This document shows, in pieces, positions 9,896 to 18,140 of a DNA stretch of 64,000 bases. The first letter of the stretch is position 1; every line of letters starts with the position of its first letter. Origin of the DNA: Marinobacterium sp. LSUCC0821 (GTDB lineage: Bacteria; Pseudomonadota; Gammaproteobacteria; Pseudomonadales; Balneatricaceae); the NCBI RefSeq assembly GCF_012848475.1, contig NZ_CP051666.1:1825501-1889500 (forward strand). The letters run 5' to 3'. Made by a program: the position numbers and the translations under genes. Under the pieces are notes generated by a model. It did no database searches. It saw only the letters and a program-made list of their open reading frames with translations, and had not been told where the DNA came from.

Positions 9896-10756
9896 GTGAT
9901 TACTGCCGATAAACTTCATGCCGCCTGGCAGCTTATGCGTGCTGATAAACCGATAGGCACCTATTTGCTCCTCTGGCCAACGCTATGGGCGCTCTGGATC
10001 GCTGCTGAGGGCTTTCCACGACTCGATCTTCTCTTCATTTTTGTTGTAGGTGTGTGGGTTACACGCTCTGCTGGATGCGTTATTAATGACTTTGCTGATC
10101 GTAAAGTAGATGGCCACGTTAAACGCACTAAAGACCGGCCTTTACCAGCAGGCAGAATCACCAGCAAAGAGGCAATTACGCTTTTTGTAAGCTTGATGCT
10201 GGTCGCTTTTGTTCTGGTTCTATTTACCAATACTGCAGCCATCATGCTCTCCCCCATCGCGCTGTTGCTCGCTTTTAGCTACCCCTTTATGAAACGCTAC
10301 ACCCACTTCCCACAGGTGGTGTTGGGCATGGCCTTTGGCTGGGGAATACCAATGGCTTTTGCTGCGACCACAGGTGAAGTTGGGCTAATTGGCTGGCTAG
10401 TCTTCTTAGCAAAGATACTCTGGACCGTTGCTTACGATACGCAATATGCCATGGTTGACCGTGATGATGACCTGAAAATTGGCATTAAATCGACTGCCGT
10501 CTTCTTTGGCCAATACGACAAGATAGCAATTGCGGGCCTGCATGCTGCATCAATTCTCGTACTGATTTATATAGGCCAGCTCGCGGGGCTGGGATTCTGG
10601 TTTCATGCTGGACTTGTAGGTGCAGTAGTGTTCTTTATTTACCAACAGTGGCTGATTCGAGACCGTGATCGAATGCGCTGTTTTCAAGCTTTTTTAAATA
10701 ATCATTATGCAGAACTGGTGGTCCTCATCGGTCTTGCGATTGATTACGCCATATAA
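9896..10756 (+). CDS. ubiA: 4-hydroxybenzoate octaprenyltransferase UbiA
   Basis: Integral membrane prenyltransferase that attaches the polyprenyl tail to 4-hydroxybenzoate in ubiquinone synthesis; 286 residues, the usual length. The two aspartate-rich magnesium motifs are present: NDFADRKVD near residue 64 and [12 protein letters not shown] near 181, with KDRPLPAG after the first. The start is taken as GTG 9896, which restores the normal N-terminus before [22 protein letters not shown] 9932 is an alternative. The usual partner ubiC (chorismate lyase) is not next to it. Its place between phoU and phoB is probably just shared synteny. Confidence 0.94.
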   Translation: MITADKLHAAWQLMRADKPIGTYLLLWPTLWALWIAAEGFPRLDLLFIFVVGVWVTRSAGCVINDFADRKVDGHVKRTKDRPLPAGRITSKEAITLFVSLMLVAFVLVLFTNTAAIMLSPIALLLAFSYPFMKRYTHFPQVVLGMAFGWGIPMAFAATTGEVGLIGWLVFLAKILWTVAYDTQYAMVDRDDDLKIGIKSTAVFFGQYDKIAIAGLHAASILVLIYIGQLAGLGFWFHAGLVGAVVFFIYQQWLIRDRDRMRCFQAFLNNHYAELVVLIGLAIDYAI

Positions 10757-10763
10757 CTGATTA

Positions 10764-10797
10764 TTGTCATCTTTTTGTCATGAAAGCATCATTTAAT
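10764..10797 (+). promoter_or_regulatory. Pho box and -10 of phoB
   Basis: Two identical TTGTCAT heptamers at 10764 and 10775, 11 bp apart, then TTTAAT at 10792-10797 after a 10-nt gap. This implies PhoB autoregulation. The promoter lies downstream of or across an in-frame ATG at 10780, which rules that ATG out as the phoB start. Confidence 0.85.
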
Positions 10798-10827
10798 GAA
10801 GTCATCGAAAACAGTGAGAGAGTGACG

Positions 10828-11523
10828 ATGAGTCGAGCTAGACGCATACTAATTGTCGATGATGAATCAGCGATTCGTGAAATGATAGTCATGGCCCTAG
10901 AGTTAGCTGGGTATGAAACGCTAGAGGCAGGCGACGCTAAAACGGCACATGCTATGGTCGTTGATGAGCAGCCTGACATGATGCTATTGGATTGGATGAT
11001 GCCTGGAACAAGCGGTATTGAACTGGCTAAGCGCTTACGTTCAGATCCAACCACTAAAGACCTCCCTATCATCATGCTGACCGCAAAAGCAGATGAGGAT
11101 AATAAGGTTCAAGGTCTTGAAGCCGGCATAGATGACTACATCACCAAACCTTTTTCACCCAAAGAGCTTATTGCTCGGCTCAAAGCGGTTTTAAGACGAA
11201 GCTTACCTGAAGAGGATGAGGGCTCAATCTCTGTTGGCGGAATTATTTTAGATCCTGTTTCACACCGCGTATCCGATGCTGCTGGAAATTCACTAAGCCT
11301 TGGCCCAACAGAATTTAAACTTCTACATATGTTTATGACCCACCAAGATAGGGCATACTCACGTGGCCAGCTTCTCGATATGGTTTGGGGTGGTAATGTC
11401 TACGTGGAAGAGCGAACCGTTGATGTTCATATCAGACGGCTTCGCAAAGCACTTGGGCCAGACCTGGGCAACTTAATTCAGACAGTCCGCGGAACAGGCT
11501 ATCGCTTCTCGACCAAACTTTAG
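10828..11523 (+). CDS. phoB: Phosphate response regulator PhoB
   Basis: OmpR/PhoB-type transcription factor, 231 residues. Receiver domain: acidic pocket VDDE at residues 10-13, phospho-acceptor Asp55 in LLLDWMMPG, and the conserved lysine in LTAKADED. The winged-helix domain follows from about residue 130, with EERTVDVHIRRLRKALGP as recognition region. The reading frame stays open upstream to ATG 10780, but that codon overlaps the Pho box; ATG 10828 gives the normal N-terminus (SRARRILIVDDE). It is followed 9 bp later by phoR. Confidence 0.96.
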   Translation: MSRARRILIVDDESAIREMIVMALELAGYETLEAGDAKTAHAMVVDEQPDMMLLDWMMPGTSGIELAKRLRSDPTTKDLPIIMLTAKADEDNKVQGLEAGIDDYITKPFSPKELIARLKAVLRRSLPEEDEGSISVGGIILDPVSHRVSDAAGNSLSLGPTEFKLLHMFMTHQDRAYSRGQLLDMVWGGNVYVEERTVDVHIRRLRKALGPDLGNLIQTVRGTGYRFSTKL

Positions 11524-11532
11524 GATCCAATA

Positions 11533-12837
11533 GTGACAAGATCGATCATACGCCAACTGTTCACTTTACTGAGTTTCTTACTCTTAGGTGTATTGATCGG
11601 TTTTATCTTTGAGCTAGATCTTGCCATTTCGACTCTGGCTTCCCTCACTATCTGGGCAATCACATACATCCTATTAATCGCAAAGCTCGTTGCTTGGAGC
11701 GATCGTGGCTTCAACTCCGAAGAGCCAACTTCGTTGTTTGAGTTCCAAAAACTGAGTACCGCATTCAAACACTATCGTGATCAAACAGAGGCTGAGTTTG
11801 ACGAGATACACGAGGATATAGACCAGTTTCAAGCGGCAACTGCAGCGATGGAAGATGCCATCGTAATCATCAATAAAGATGGCACGATTGAGTGGTGGAA
11901 TAACTCGGCTGAAGAGTCCTTAGAACTCACGATCGAGCAGAAGCACAAAACTGTTCCAGAGATTTTTTCTGATCCTGAATTTCTTAATTTCTACGAAAAT
12001 AGCGACGAGAAGGGCTCATTTAAGAGCGAATCGGGCACTCATCAGCGCATTTTAGAGTTCAGGGTACATCCGTTTGGTGCTGGCGACAGAGTACTTGTTG
12101 CCCGCGATATTACAGAGAACGAAAAGTTCGAGCAGATGCGTCACACCTTCCTAGCTAACGCATCTCATGAGCTAAGAACGCCAATTACAGTTATTCACGG
12201 TTATCTAGAAACGCTGCAGGATCAGGAGCTTGCTCTGCCAGTAAAACGTGCGATTCAATCTATGCAGTCACAGAGTAATCGCATGGTCGCACTCATCTCC
12301 GATCTACTTACGCTATCCCGTCTCGAGACCAGTGCTGAGAATAGAAGCCGCCAGCCGATTCACGTGCATCAAATGCTTAAGTCGATTGCAGATGAGGCGC
12401 GCGAGGTCTCTGGTGATAATCAACACCAGATATCCCTCTCAATGGACGATGGATTTGATATCTTAGGTAATGAAGGTGAGTTACGCAGCGCACTCTCAAA
12501 CCTCGTCTTCAATGCGGTGCGCTACACTCCAGCGCATGGCTCAATCGAAGTTAAACTGGAAACAGTGGATAAAGGGGTCCTCTTCTCCGTCACTGATTCA
12601 GGTGTGGGAATTGCAGCAGAGCACATTCCGCGTATTACTGAGCGTTTCTACCGCGTTGATGAGGGGCGTTCTAGAGATAACGGTGGTACAGGGCTTGGAT
12701 TGGCGATCGTTAAGCATGTTCTTGTAAGACATAACTCGAAACTGGGGGTTTCAAGTAAACTTGGTGAGGGCAGCCGTTTCAGCTGCATCTTCCCAGCAGA
12801 GCGTGTTACTCAGAACAGCAATCTTTCTGAAGCTTAA
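11533..12837 (+). CDS. phoR: Phosphate regulon sensor histidine kinase PhoR
   Basis: Inner-membrane kinase for PhoB, 434 residues, starting at GTG 11533. Two N-terminal helices (about 8-28 and 32-52) are followed by a PAS domain (about 95-195), a HisKA domain with phospho-acceptor His212 in NASHELRTPITV, and an ATP-binding domain with the N box (LSNLVFNAVRYTP) and G boxes (DSGVGI, GGTGLGLAI). It lacks a large periplasmic domain, as expected for PhoR, which senses through PstSCAB-PhoU. Its 3' end overlaps the convergent cysZ gene by 32 bp. Confidence 0.95.
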   Translation: MTRSIIRQLFTLLSFLLLGVLIGFIFELDLAISTLASLTIWAITYILLIAKLVAWSDRGFNSEEPTSLFEFQKLSTAFKHYRDQTEAEFDEIHEDIDQFQAATAAMEDAIVIINKDGTIEWWNNSAEESLELTIEQKHKTVPEIFSDPEFLNFYENSDEKGSFKSESGTHQRILEFRVHPFGAGDRVLVARDITENEKFEQMRHTFLANASHELRTPITVIHGYLETLQDQELALPVKRAIQSMQSQSNRMVALISDLLTLSRLETSAENRSRQPIHVHQMLKSIADEAREVSGDNQHQISLSMDDGFDILGNEGELRSALSNLVFNAVRYTPAHGSIEVKLETVDKGVLFSVTDSGVGIAAEHIPRITERFYRVDEGRSRDNGGTGLGLAIVKHVLVRHNSKLGVSSKLGEGSRFSCIFPAERVTQNSNLSEA

Positions 12838-13582
12838 GCCCAGCCATCTCTGGCTCATACTCCTCCACCCAAAACAGGGTCGCGCCAATAACGGCCGCTG
12901 GCATAAGGATGAGATTTAAAAGCGGCACTAGCATTCCCAACTGAACAACCGATCCAAACCCCAGCGCAGACCAACGACGCTGGCCTAACAGACCCTTCAT
13001 CTGCTTGAAACTCACACCGTTGTTATCCATCGGATAGTCGATGTACTGAATCGCCATCATCCAGGCTGAAAAGATAAACCATAGCACCGGAGTAACTAGG
13101 TTAATCAGCGGAATAAACCCTATGATAAAAAGAAGCACGAGACGCGGGATAAAGTAGGCCAATTTTGCCAACTCACGCACGATAGCGCGTGGCACCATGC
13201 GCCATAAACTTGGAGGTTCACTGAGTATCGCACCACGCGCACGCTGCTCTACTCGCTCAGCCAAGATGCCGTTAAAAGGCGCTGCAATGATGTTGGCTAT
13301 TACTGAAAATCCGTAATAGACCAAAAGCACTAAAAGCACCGCAAAGAGAGGCCAAAGTAGAAATACTAGGTACTCCAACCACCCCCAATCCGGTAGCCAT
13401 AATTTAATTAGGGCATCGACCCAAGCCGAAAAGTTACTGACTAGAGCAAAGATGGCGAAGGCGAAGATAAAGGTGTTAATTAAAAGCGGAACAAGTACAA
13501 ACGCTCGCAAGCCAGGCTCAGCAAGCATTTTCAGGCCTCGCGCTAGATAGGCGGGGCCGGATAGAGGATTATTCACTCTCAT
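12806..13582 (-). CDS. cysZ: Sulfate transporter CysZ (EI24 family)
   Basis: Inner-membrane protein of 258 residues with four or more hydrophobic segments. The N-terminus NPLSGPAYLARGLKML and the later PFNGILAERVE and DYPMDNNGVSF segments match the CysZ family, which imports sulfate for cysteine synthesis. Its ATG overlaps the stop of the upstream 76-residue gene (TAATG), so it looks like the last gene of a small operon of membrane proteins. No cysK or other sulfur gene is next to it. Confidence 0.9.
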   Translation of the reverse strand: MRVNNPLSGPAYLARGLKMLAEPGLRAFVLVPLLINTFIFAFAIFALVSNFSAWVDALIKLWLPDWGWLEYLVFLLWPLFAVLLVLLVYYGFSVIANIIAAPFNGILAERVEQRARGAILSEPPSLWRMVPRAIVRELAKLAYFIPRLVLLFIIGFIPLINLVTPVLWFIFSAWMMAIQYIDYPMDNNGVSFKQMKGLLGQRRWSALGFGSVVQLGMLVPLLNLILMPAAVIGATLFWVEEYEPEMAGLKLQKDCCSE

Positions 13583-13812
13583 TAAGCGAAGAAGTTCAAA
13601 TAGACACGAATCACAACCGCTAGGATCATCAAGCTAAGACCACTGCGATTAATTTTGAACTCAGTCGCTGAGTAGTTAATCAGCGGTTCCCAGAATCGAA
13701 CGATTGCGCTCCACTCACCTGTCCGTTTGCCATACATAACTAACGAGGTTGCAAACACGGCAAGGCCAACCCAGAACAGGAATGGTTCAATCGTTGCGAG
13801 TAGTTGATTCAT
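13582..13812 (-). CDS. Small uncharacterised membrane protein (76 aa)
   Basis: I do not recognise this family. It has two hydrophobic segments (about residues 9-26 and 58-75) joined by a polar stretch containing GKRTGEWSAIVRFWEPL. The stop codon overlaps the cysZ start by one base, and a GGGGGATCC stretch lies just upstream of the ATG, so it appears to be expressed. It is co-directional with two other small envelope proteins upstream. Confidence 0.7.
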   Translation of the reverse strand: MNQLLATIEPFLFWVGLAVFATSLVMYGKRTGEWSAIVRFWEPLINYSATEFKINRSGLSLMILAVVIRVYLNFFA

Positions 13813-13829
13813 TAGGATCCCCCTTCTAA

Positions 13830-14255
13830 TTATTGTTTACAGAATAGCTGCTTCTGGCGCATCAGCAGACGACAGCCATCACTGCGTGCATTCAAATCGT
13901 AACAAGCGAAGCGCGCCCACTCTTTCTCATCATTGGTCGCCTCTTCGTTATAGGCGGGTACGTCTGCACAAAATCCCTCTGAGGCAGTCGCTGCACTCCA
14001 GCACCCTCTTAGGTAATGACCTGCATCGATCGCTGTTGTTGCCTCTAGGTCCTGGGCGATCTGCTTTACCGCGTCATCCATACAAGCCTGCTGGTTTTGC
14101 ACTTTGCCCTGCTCTAACCCCTTTTCGTAGAAGGCAGTGGCCGCTGCGGTACGTTCAGCATTGAAATCTGCTAACCACTGGTCACCAGACACCTGTGCCC
14201 AGATAAAGAAAGCAACAACCGCAGCGAAGATAGAGCCCCAAATCAACTTTTTCAT
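13830..14255 (-). CDS. Uncharacterised periplasmic protein with six cysteines (141 aa)
   Basis: No family recognised. An N-terminal hydrophobic segment (about residues 4-20) is a signal anchor. The remaining soluble part should face the periplasm and has six cysteines at 58, 85, 96, 118, 128 and 139, enough for three disulfides. The ATG overlaps the stop of the upstream 91-residue gene by 4 bp (ATGA). An even cysteine number and the export signal argue for a folded secreted protein rather than a chance frame. Confidence 0.72.
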   Translation of the reverse strand: MKKLIWGSIFAAVVAFFIWAQVSGDQWLADFNAERTAAATAFYEKGLEQGKVQNQQACMDDAVKQIAQDLEATTAIDAGHYLRGCWSAATASEGFCADVPAYNEEATNDEKEWARFACYDLNARSDGCRLLMRQKQLFCKQ

Positions 14256-14527
14256 TCTGTTCTGTTAACTCTTGATGGCTTGTATAAGCCGATAATTGTC
14301 ATGAATAGGCCGACAACACTCAACAACATGCCGCCATTGACCAATATTGGGTAGCGCACCATAAAGGGTATAAATGGGTGTTTTGCTTCTAGATCACAGA
14401 GCGACTCTTGGTAGTTCCAGGAACCACCGCTAGCCAAGCAGGCTTGAATATCACTCTGCTCCATCATAAAACCGGCCATCAATGCGACAGCCGGAATGCA
14501 GAGAAGAAGGAGACCGATGCGCAGCAT
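14252..14527 (-). CDS. Uncharacterised two-helix membrane protein (91 aa)
   Basis: No family recognised. Hydrophobic segments near residues 4-22 and 58-82 flank a roughly 35-residue loop that holds two cysteines (about 30 and 44) and would lie in the periplasm. It overlaps the next gene (six-cysteine protein) by 4 bp, and its start codon touches the stop of the YjaG-like gene (TAATG). The chain of one- to four-base overlaps suggests translational coupling of four genes. Confidence 0.72.
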   Translation of the reverse strand: MLRIGLLLLCIPAVALMAGFMMEQSDIQACLASGGSWNYQESLCDLEAKHPFIPFMVRYPILVNGGMLLSVVGLFMTIIGLYKPSRVNRTE

Positions 14528-15129
14528 TAATCGTCGTCGCTGATACCGATGTTAGAGATGCCCTGGTTTTTGCCCAGTTCGCGCAGCGCTTTGATTGTGC
14601 TTGGCGATTGCTTAGCGCCCTTGATGAGCTCTAGCACCTCTTCTTGGAAAGCATCTTCGTCTTGCGTCAGGTCGTGGGTATTGATGAGACGCACAACCTC
14701 TTCATCCGACATCTGATCATTCGCTTCAGCAAACTCGATGTAGGCCGAGATAGTTTCGTATGACAGGTTAGAGACAGCTACCGCCTCACCTGGCTCTTTC
14801 TCGATCTTACACACCAATGTAGCAAAGAGCGCCAGCATCGCATCACGCGCTGGAATGGCACCAAACATGTCGTACTCATCCAGATCGACAATGTTATCTT
14901 CAACATGATCGATTTGAACTTCGTAGTTCATCTTGCTGCCGGTTAGAGCCAGCTCATCCCACACACCATCTAGGACTGTTCGCATCTTCTTCAGATCACC
15001 GAAGTCGATTAAGCGGGCAAAGAGAGCAAAGTTTAGGAACATTCGCTCAGTGAGGGCCGCACAGAAAGCGACCTGTTGCCAGGGCTCTAAGTCACGGATT
15101 TCGTTTTCTAGCTCGTTGGGGTCTAGCAT
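14527..15129 (-). CDS. YjaG-like protein (DUF416)
   Basis: Cytoplasmic protein of 200 residues resembling E. coli YjaG. Recognisable family features are LEPWQQVAFCAALTERMFLNFALF near residues 14-37, the acidic DEYDMFGAIPARDAMLALF segment around 98-116, and the C-terminal GISNIGISDDD. The molecular function is unknown. It is the first of a co-directional group continuing into three small envelope proteins and cysZ, and lies 34 bp downstream of hisF. Confidence 0.88.
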   Translation of the reverse strand: MLDPNELENEIRDLEPWQQVAFCAALTERMFLNFALFARLIDFGDLKKMRTVLDGVWDELALTGSKMNYEVQIDHVEDNIVDLDEYDMFGAIPARDAMLALFATLVCKIEKEPGEAVAVSNLSYETISAYIEFAEANDQMSDEEVVRLINTHDLTQDEDAFQEEVLELIKGAKQSPSTIKALRELGKNQGISNIGISDDD

Positions 15130-15162
15130 CGCTTCGCTCTCTTGCTCGTTCGTAGTTGAGGT

Positions 15163-15936
15163 TTAAAGACGTACTTCTATGCCACGCTCACGCATGTAGG
15201 CTTTCGCTTCTGGCACAGTGTATTCATTAAAGTGGAAGATCGATGCGGCTAAAACAGCATCTGCTTTACCCTCGATACAACCTTCAACTAGGTGATCTAG
15301 ATTACCCACGCCACCTGAGGCAATCACTGGAATGTTGACCGCTTCTGAAACAGCGCGTGTAACACCCAAGTCATAGCCATTTTTAACGCCATCTTGGTCC
15401 ATTGAGGTAAGAAGAATCTCACCTGCACCAAGCTCTTCCATCTTTTTCGCCCACTCGACAGCATCTAAACCTGTTGGCTTACGACCACCGTGAGTGAAGA
15501 TCTCCCAGCGACCCTCTTCATCAGGTGCTGAGACACGTTTAGCATCAATCGCTACAACGATACATTGGCTACCAAAACGATCGGCTGCCTCTTTCACAAA
15601 CTCTGGATTGAATACGGCAGCAGTATTAATTGAGACCTTGTCAGCGCCAGCATTAAGTAGCGTACGAATATCTTCACAGGTACGCACACCACCACCTACA
15701 GTCAGTGGAATGAAAACCTGCGAGGCCATGCGCTCAACGGTATGCACCATTGTGTCGCGGCCCTCATGGCTTGCTGTTATATCTAAGAAGGTTATCTCAT
15801 CTGCACCCTGCTCATCGTAACGACGGGCCACTTCAACTGGGTCACCTGCATCACGGATATCGAGGAACTTCACGCCTTTAACAACGCGCCCGTTCTCTAC
15901 ATCAAGACAAGGAATAATTCGCTTAGCCAGAGCCAT
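15163..15936 (-). CDS. hisF: Imidazole glycerol phosphate synthase cyclase subunit HisF
   Basis: Beta/alpha-barrel cyclase, 257 residues, that with HisH turns PRFAR into imidazole glycerol phosphate and AICAR. The N-terminus [20 protein letters not shown] supplies catalytic Asp12; the second catalytic aspartate is in [13 protein letters not shown]. Phosphate-binding loops IASGGVGN and the final barrel strands are intact. It is the last gene of the hisB-hisH-hisA-hisF cluster, 10 bp after hisA. Confidence 0.97.
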   Translation of the reverse strand: MALAKRIIPCLDVENGRVVKGVKFLDIRDAGDPVEVARRYDEQGADEITFLDITASHEGRDTMVHTVERMASQVFIPLTVGGGVRTCEDIRTLLNAGADKVSINTAAVFNPEFVKEAADRFGSQCIVVAIDAKRVSAPDEEGRWEIFTHGGRKPTGLDAVEWAKKMEELGAGEILLTSMDQDGVKNGYDLGVTRAVSEAVNIPVIASGGVGNLDHLVEGCIEGKADAVLAASIFHFNEYTVPEAKAYMRERGIEVRL

Positions 15937-15946
15937 TCAATAATCC

Positions 15947-16687
15947 TCAGTTACCCGTTAGCGAATCGCTAAGAGTCTGTGCTTCTGCAACATCGAGTGT
16001 GCCTTCGTAGATAGCACGGCCGGTGATAGCACCAAGAATGCCCTGATCTGCCACTTCAGCCAGTGCACGAATATCATCTATGTTCGTTACTCCGCCAGAG
16101 GCGATCACTGGAATGCCGCCCTGCACTGCAAGGTCGACTGTCGCTTCCACATTCACGCCCTGCATCATGCCGTCACGTGCAATGTCGGTGTAGACGATTG
16201 AAGAGACGCCGTCATCGCGGAAACGCTTCGCAAGATCAACCGCCATTACATCAGTCACCTCTGCCCAACCATCAATCGCAACTCGACCATCCTGTGCATC
16301 TAGGCCAACAATGATATTGCCCGGAAAGGCTTTACACATATCAGTGACAAACTGTGGCTCTTTAACCGCTTTAGTACCGATGATGACATAGCTAACACCT
16401 GCATTAAGGTAGGCTTCAATCGTCTCTGCAGAGCGGATACCACCACCGATCTGAATGGGCAGATTTGGGTAGGCTTTAGCGATTTCACGAACAATCTCAC
16501 CATTGACTGGCTCACCCGCGAATGCGCCATTGAGGTCAACCAAGTGAAGGCGACGGCAACCAGCATCCACCCACTTAGCCGCCATATCGACTGGGTCATC
16601 AGAGAATACAGTCGAGTCGTCCATACGGCCTTGGCGAAGGCGCACACACTTACCATCTTTAAGATCAATCGCAGGGATAATCAGCAT
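15947..16687 (-). CDS. hisA: Phosphoribosylformimino-AICAR isomerase HisA
   Basis: Beta/alpha-barrel isomerase of 246 residues in histidine synthesis. The catalytic pair is Asp8 ([11 protein letters not shown]) and an aspartate in YTDIARDGM. The frame remains open upstream to an ATT codon at 16696; ATG 16687 is the proper start, giving the family N-terminus with AAAGGAAA about ten bases upstream. Confidence 0.96.
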   Translation of the reverse strand: MLIIPAIDLKDGKCVRLRQGRMDDSTVFSDDPVDMAAKWVDAGCRRLHLVDLNGAFAGEPVNGEIVREIAKAYPNLPIQIGGGIRSAETIEAYLNAGVSYVIIGTKAVKEPQFVTDMCKAFPGNIIVGLDAQDGRVAIDGWAEVTDVMAVDLAKRFRDDGVSSIVYTDIARDGMMQGVNVEATVDLAVQGGIPVIASGGVTNIDDIRALAEVADQGILGAITGRAIYEGTLDVAEAQTLSDSLTGN

Positions 16688-16720
16688 CGAAATCAATTTC
16701 CTTTGGAGCGTTAAACGGGA

Positions 16721-17371
16721 TTAAGGCTGCCCGTTCCAGTTAACAAAATTCTTAAGTAGAGCAAGGCCCGCTTTAGAGCTCTTCTCTGGGTGGAACTGCG
16801 TTGCAAAGACATTATCTTTAGCCAGCGCAACATCAAATGGCACACCGTATTCACAGGTGCCTGCCACTAGCGTTTTGTCCGCCAAGTGTACGTGGTAGCT
16901 GTGAACGAAATAGAAGCGCGTATCATCTTCGATACCTGCCCATAGAGGGTGATCCATCGTCTGCTTAACTTGGTTCCAACCCATGTGCGGCACTTTCAGT
17001 TTTTCACCGTCGGCGTCCTTTAGGTCTTTACCAAAAAAGTTCACACGACCGTCAAACTCACCGAGACACTCAACACCGTCATTCTCCTCAGAGAAGTTGG
17101 TAAGCGCTTGATAGCCAACACAGATACCGAGGAATGGCTTGCCAGACTCAATCGCTTCGTGAACCTCTTTGTCCACACCAAGGCGACGCATCTCAGCCAT
17201 ACAGTCACGAATAGCGCCAACACCTGGTAACAACACACGATCAGCATTGCGCACTTTGACTGGGTCTGCTGTCAGAATCACTTCAGTGCCATCGTTGGAA
17301 ACCAACTCGAGTGCCTTAGCAACCGAGTGAAGGTTTCCCATACCGTAGTCGATAACGGCAATTGTGCTCAT
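16721..17371 (-). CDS. hisH: Imidazole glycerol phosphate synthase glutaminase subunit HisH
   Basis: Class I glutamine amidotransferase of 216 residues feeding ammonia to HisF. The catalytic triad is Cys84 ([10 protein letters not shown]) plus His and Glu in FHPEKSS near the C-terminus; [12 protein letters not shown] is the family start. It sits 3 bp downstream of hisB and 33 bp upstream of hisA. Confidence 0.97.
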   Translation of the reverse strand: MSTIAVIDYGMGNLHSVAKALELVSNDGTEVILTADPVKVRNADRVLLPGVGAIRDCMAEMRRLGVDKEVHEAIESGKPFLGICVGYQALTNFSEENDGVECLGEFDGRVNFFGKDLKDADGEKLKVPHMGWNQVKQTMDHPLWAGIEDDTRFYFVHSYHVHLADKTLVAGTCEYGVPFDVALAKDNVFATQFHPEKSSKAGLALLKNFVNWNGQP

Positions 17372-17374
17372 AAC

Positions 17375-17968
17375 TTATAGACACCCTTTGGTCGATGGCA
17401 TCATGCCAGCAGCACGCTCATCAACTTCCAGCGCCATACGAAGTGCACGGCCAAATGCTTTGAAGATTGTCTCAGCCTGGTGGTGCGCATTCTTACCGCG
17501 AAGATTGTCGATGTGCAGCGTTACGCCCGCGTGGTTCACAAAACCGTGGAAGAACTCACCGAATAGATCGACATCGAATTTGCCGATTGAACCGCGCACG
17601 AAATCAACATGCATCTCCAAACCCGGACGGCCAGAGAAGTCGATAACAACGCGTGAAAGAGCCTCATCGAGTGGCACATAGGCATGGCCATAACGACGAA
17701 TACCCTTCTTATCACCCACTGCCTGCTTGAAAGCCTGGCCAAGAGTGATACCTATATCTTCCACTGTGTGGTGATCATCAATGTGTAGATCACCCTTCGC
17801 TTTCACGTCGATATCGATAAGGCCGTGACGTGAAATCTGGTCCATCATGTGCTCTAAAAACGGTACGCCTGTGTCCGCTTTAAATTCACCGGTACCATCT
17901 AAATTGATCGCAACGCTGATCTGAGTTTCCAACGTATCACGTGATACGTTTGCTGTGCGTTCGGTCAT
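17375..17968 (-). CDS. hisB: Imidazoleglycerol-phosphate dehydratase HisB (monofunctional)
   Basis: Manganese enzyme of 197 residues for the sixth step of histidine synthesis. Metal-binding histidine motifs [29 protein letters not shown] and [15 protein letters not shown] are complete. It has no phosphatase domain, unlike the bifunctional enteric HisB, so histidinol-phosphate phosphatase must be encoded elsewhere. It is the promoter-proximal gene of the cluster, with GGAG 7 bases before the ATG. Codons 5-11 contain a 20-bp perfect palindrome (see findings). Confidence 0.97.
   Translation of the reverse strand: MTERTANVSRDTLETQISVAINLDGTGEFKADTGVPFLEHMMDQISRHGLIDIDVKAKGDLHIDDHHTVEDIGITLGQAFKQAVGDKKGIRRYGHAYVPLDEALSRVVIDFSGRPGLEMHVDFVRGSIGKFDVDLFGEFFHGFVNHAGVTLHIDNLRGKNAHHQAETIFKAFGRALRMALEVDERAAGMMPSTKGCL
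17931..17950. repeat. 20-bp perfect palindrome inside hisB
   Basis: AACGTATCACGTGATACGTT is fully self-complementary and lies 19 bp inside the start of hisB, the first gene of the his cluster. It could be an operator, but no binding protein is known to me for this exact sequence. Confidence 0.6.
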
Positions 17969-18140
17969 TCCTAACTCCGCTACTGATGCGCAAAGCGCAA
18001 GTATACCGTGAAGCTGCGGATCCTGCGAACAAGAAGCGTGATTTTATGGCGCACACAACGAGAAAACTTAAGCACATCTCGCTAGGTTTTTTTGAAGTTT
18101 GAACTACACTTTAGTGAGTCATCCTATTTTTGGAGTTTTT

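Noticed and set aside
10780-10827. Upstream ATG extending PhoB by 16 residues
   Set aside because: It overlaps the second Pho heptamer and lies ahead of the -10, so it would not be in the mRNA; ATG 10828 gives the family N-terminus.
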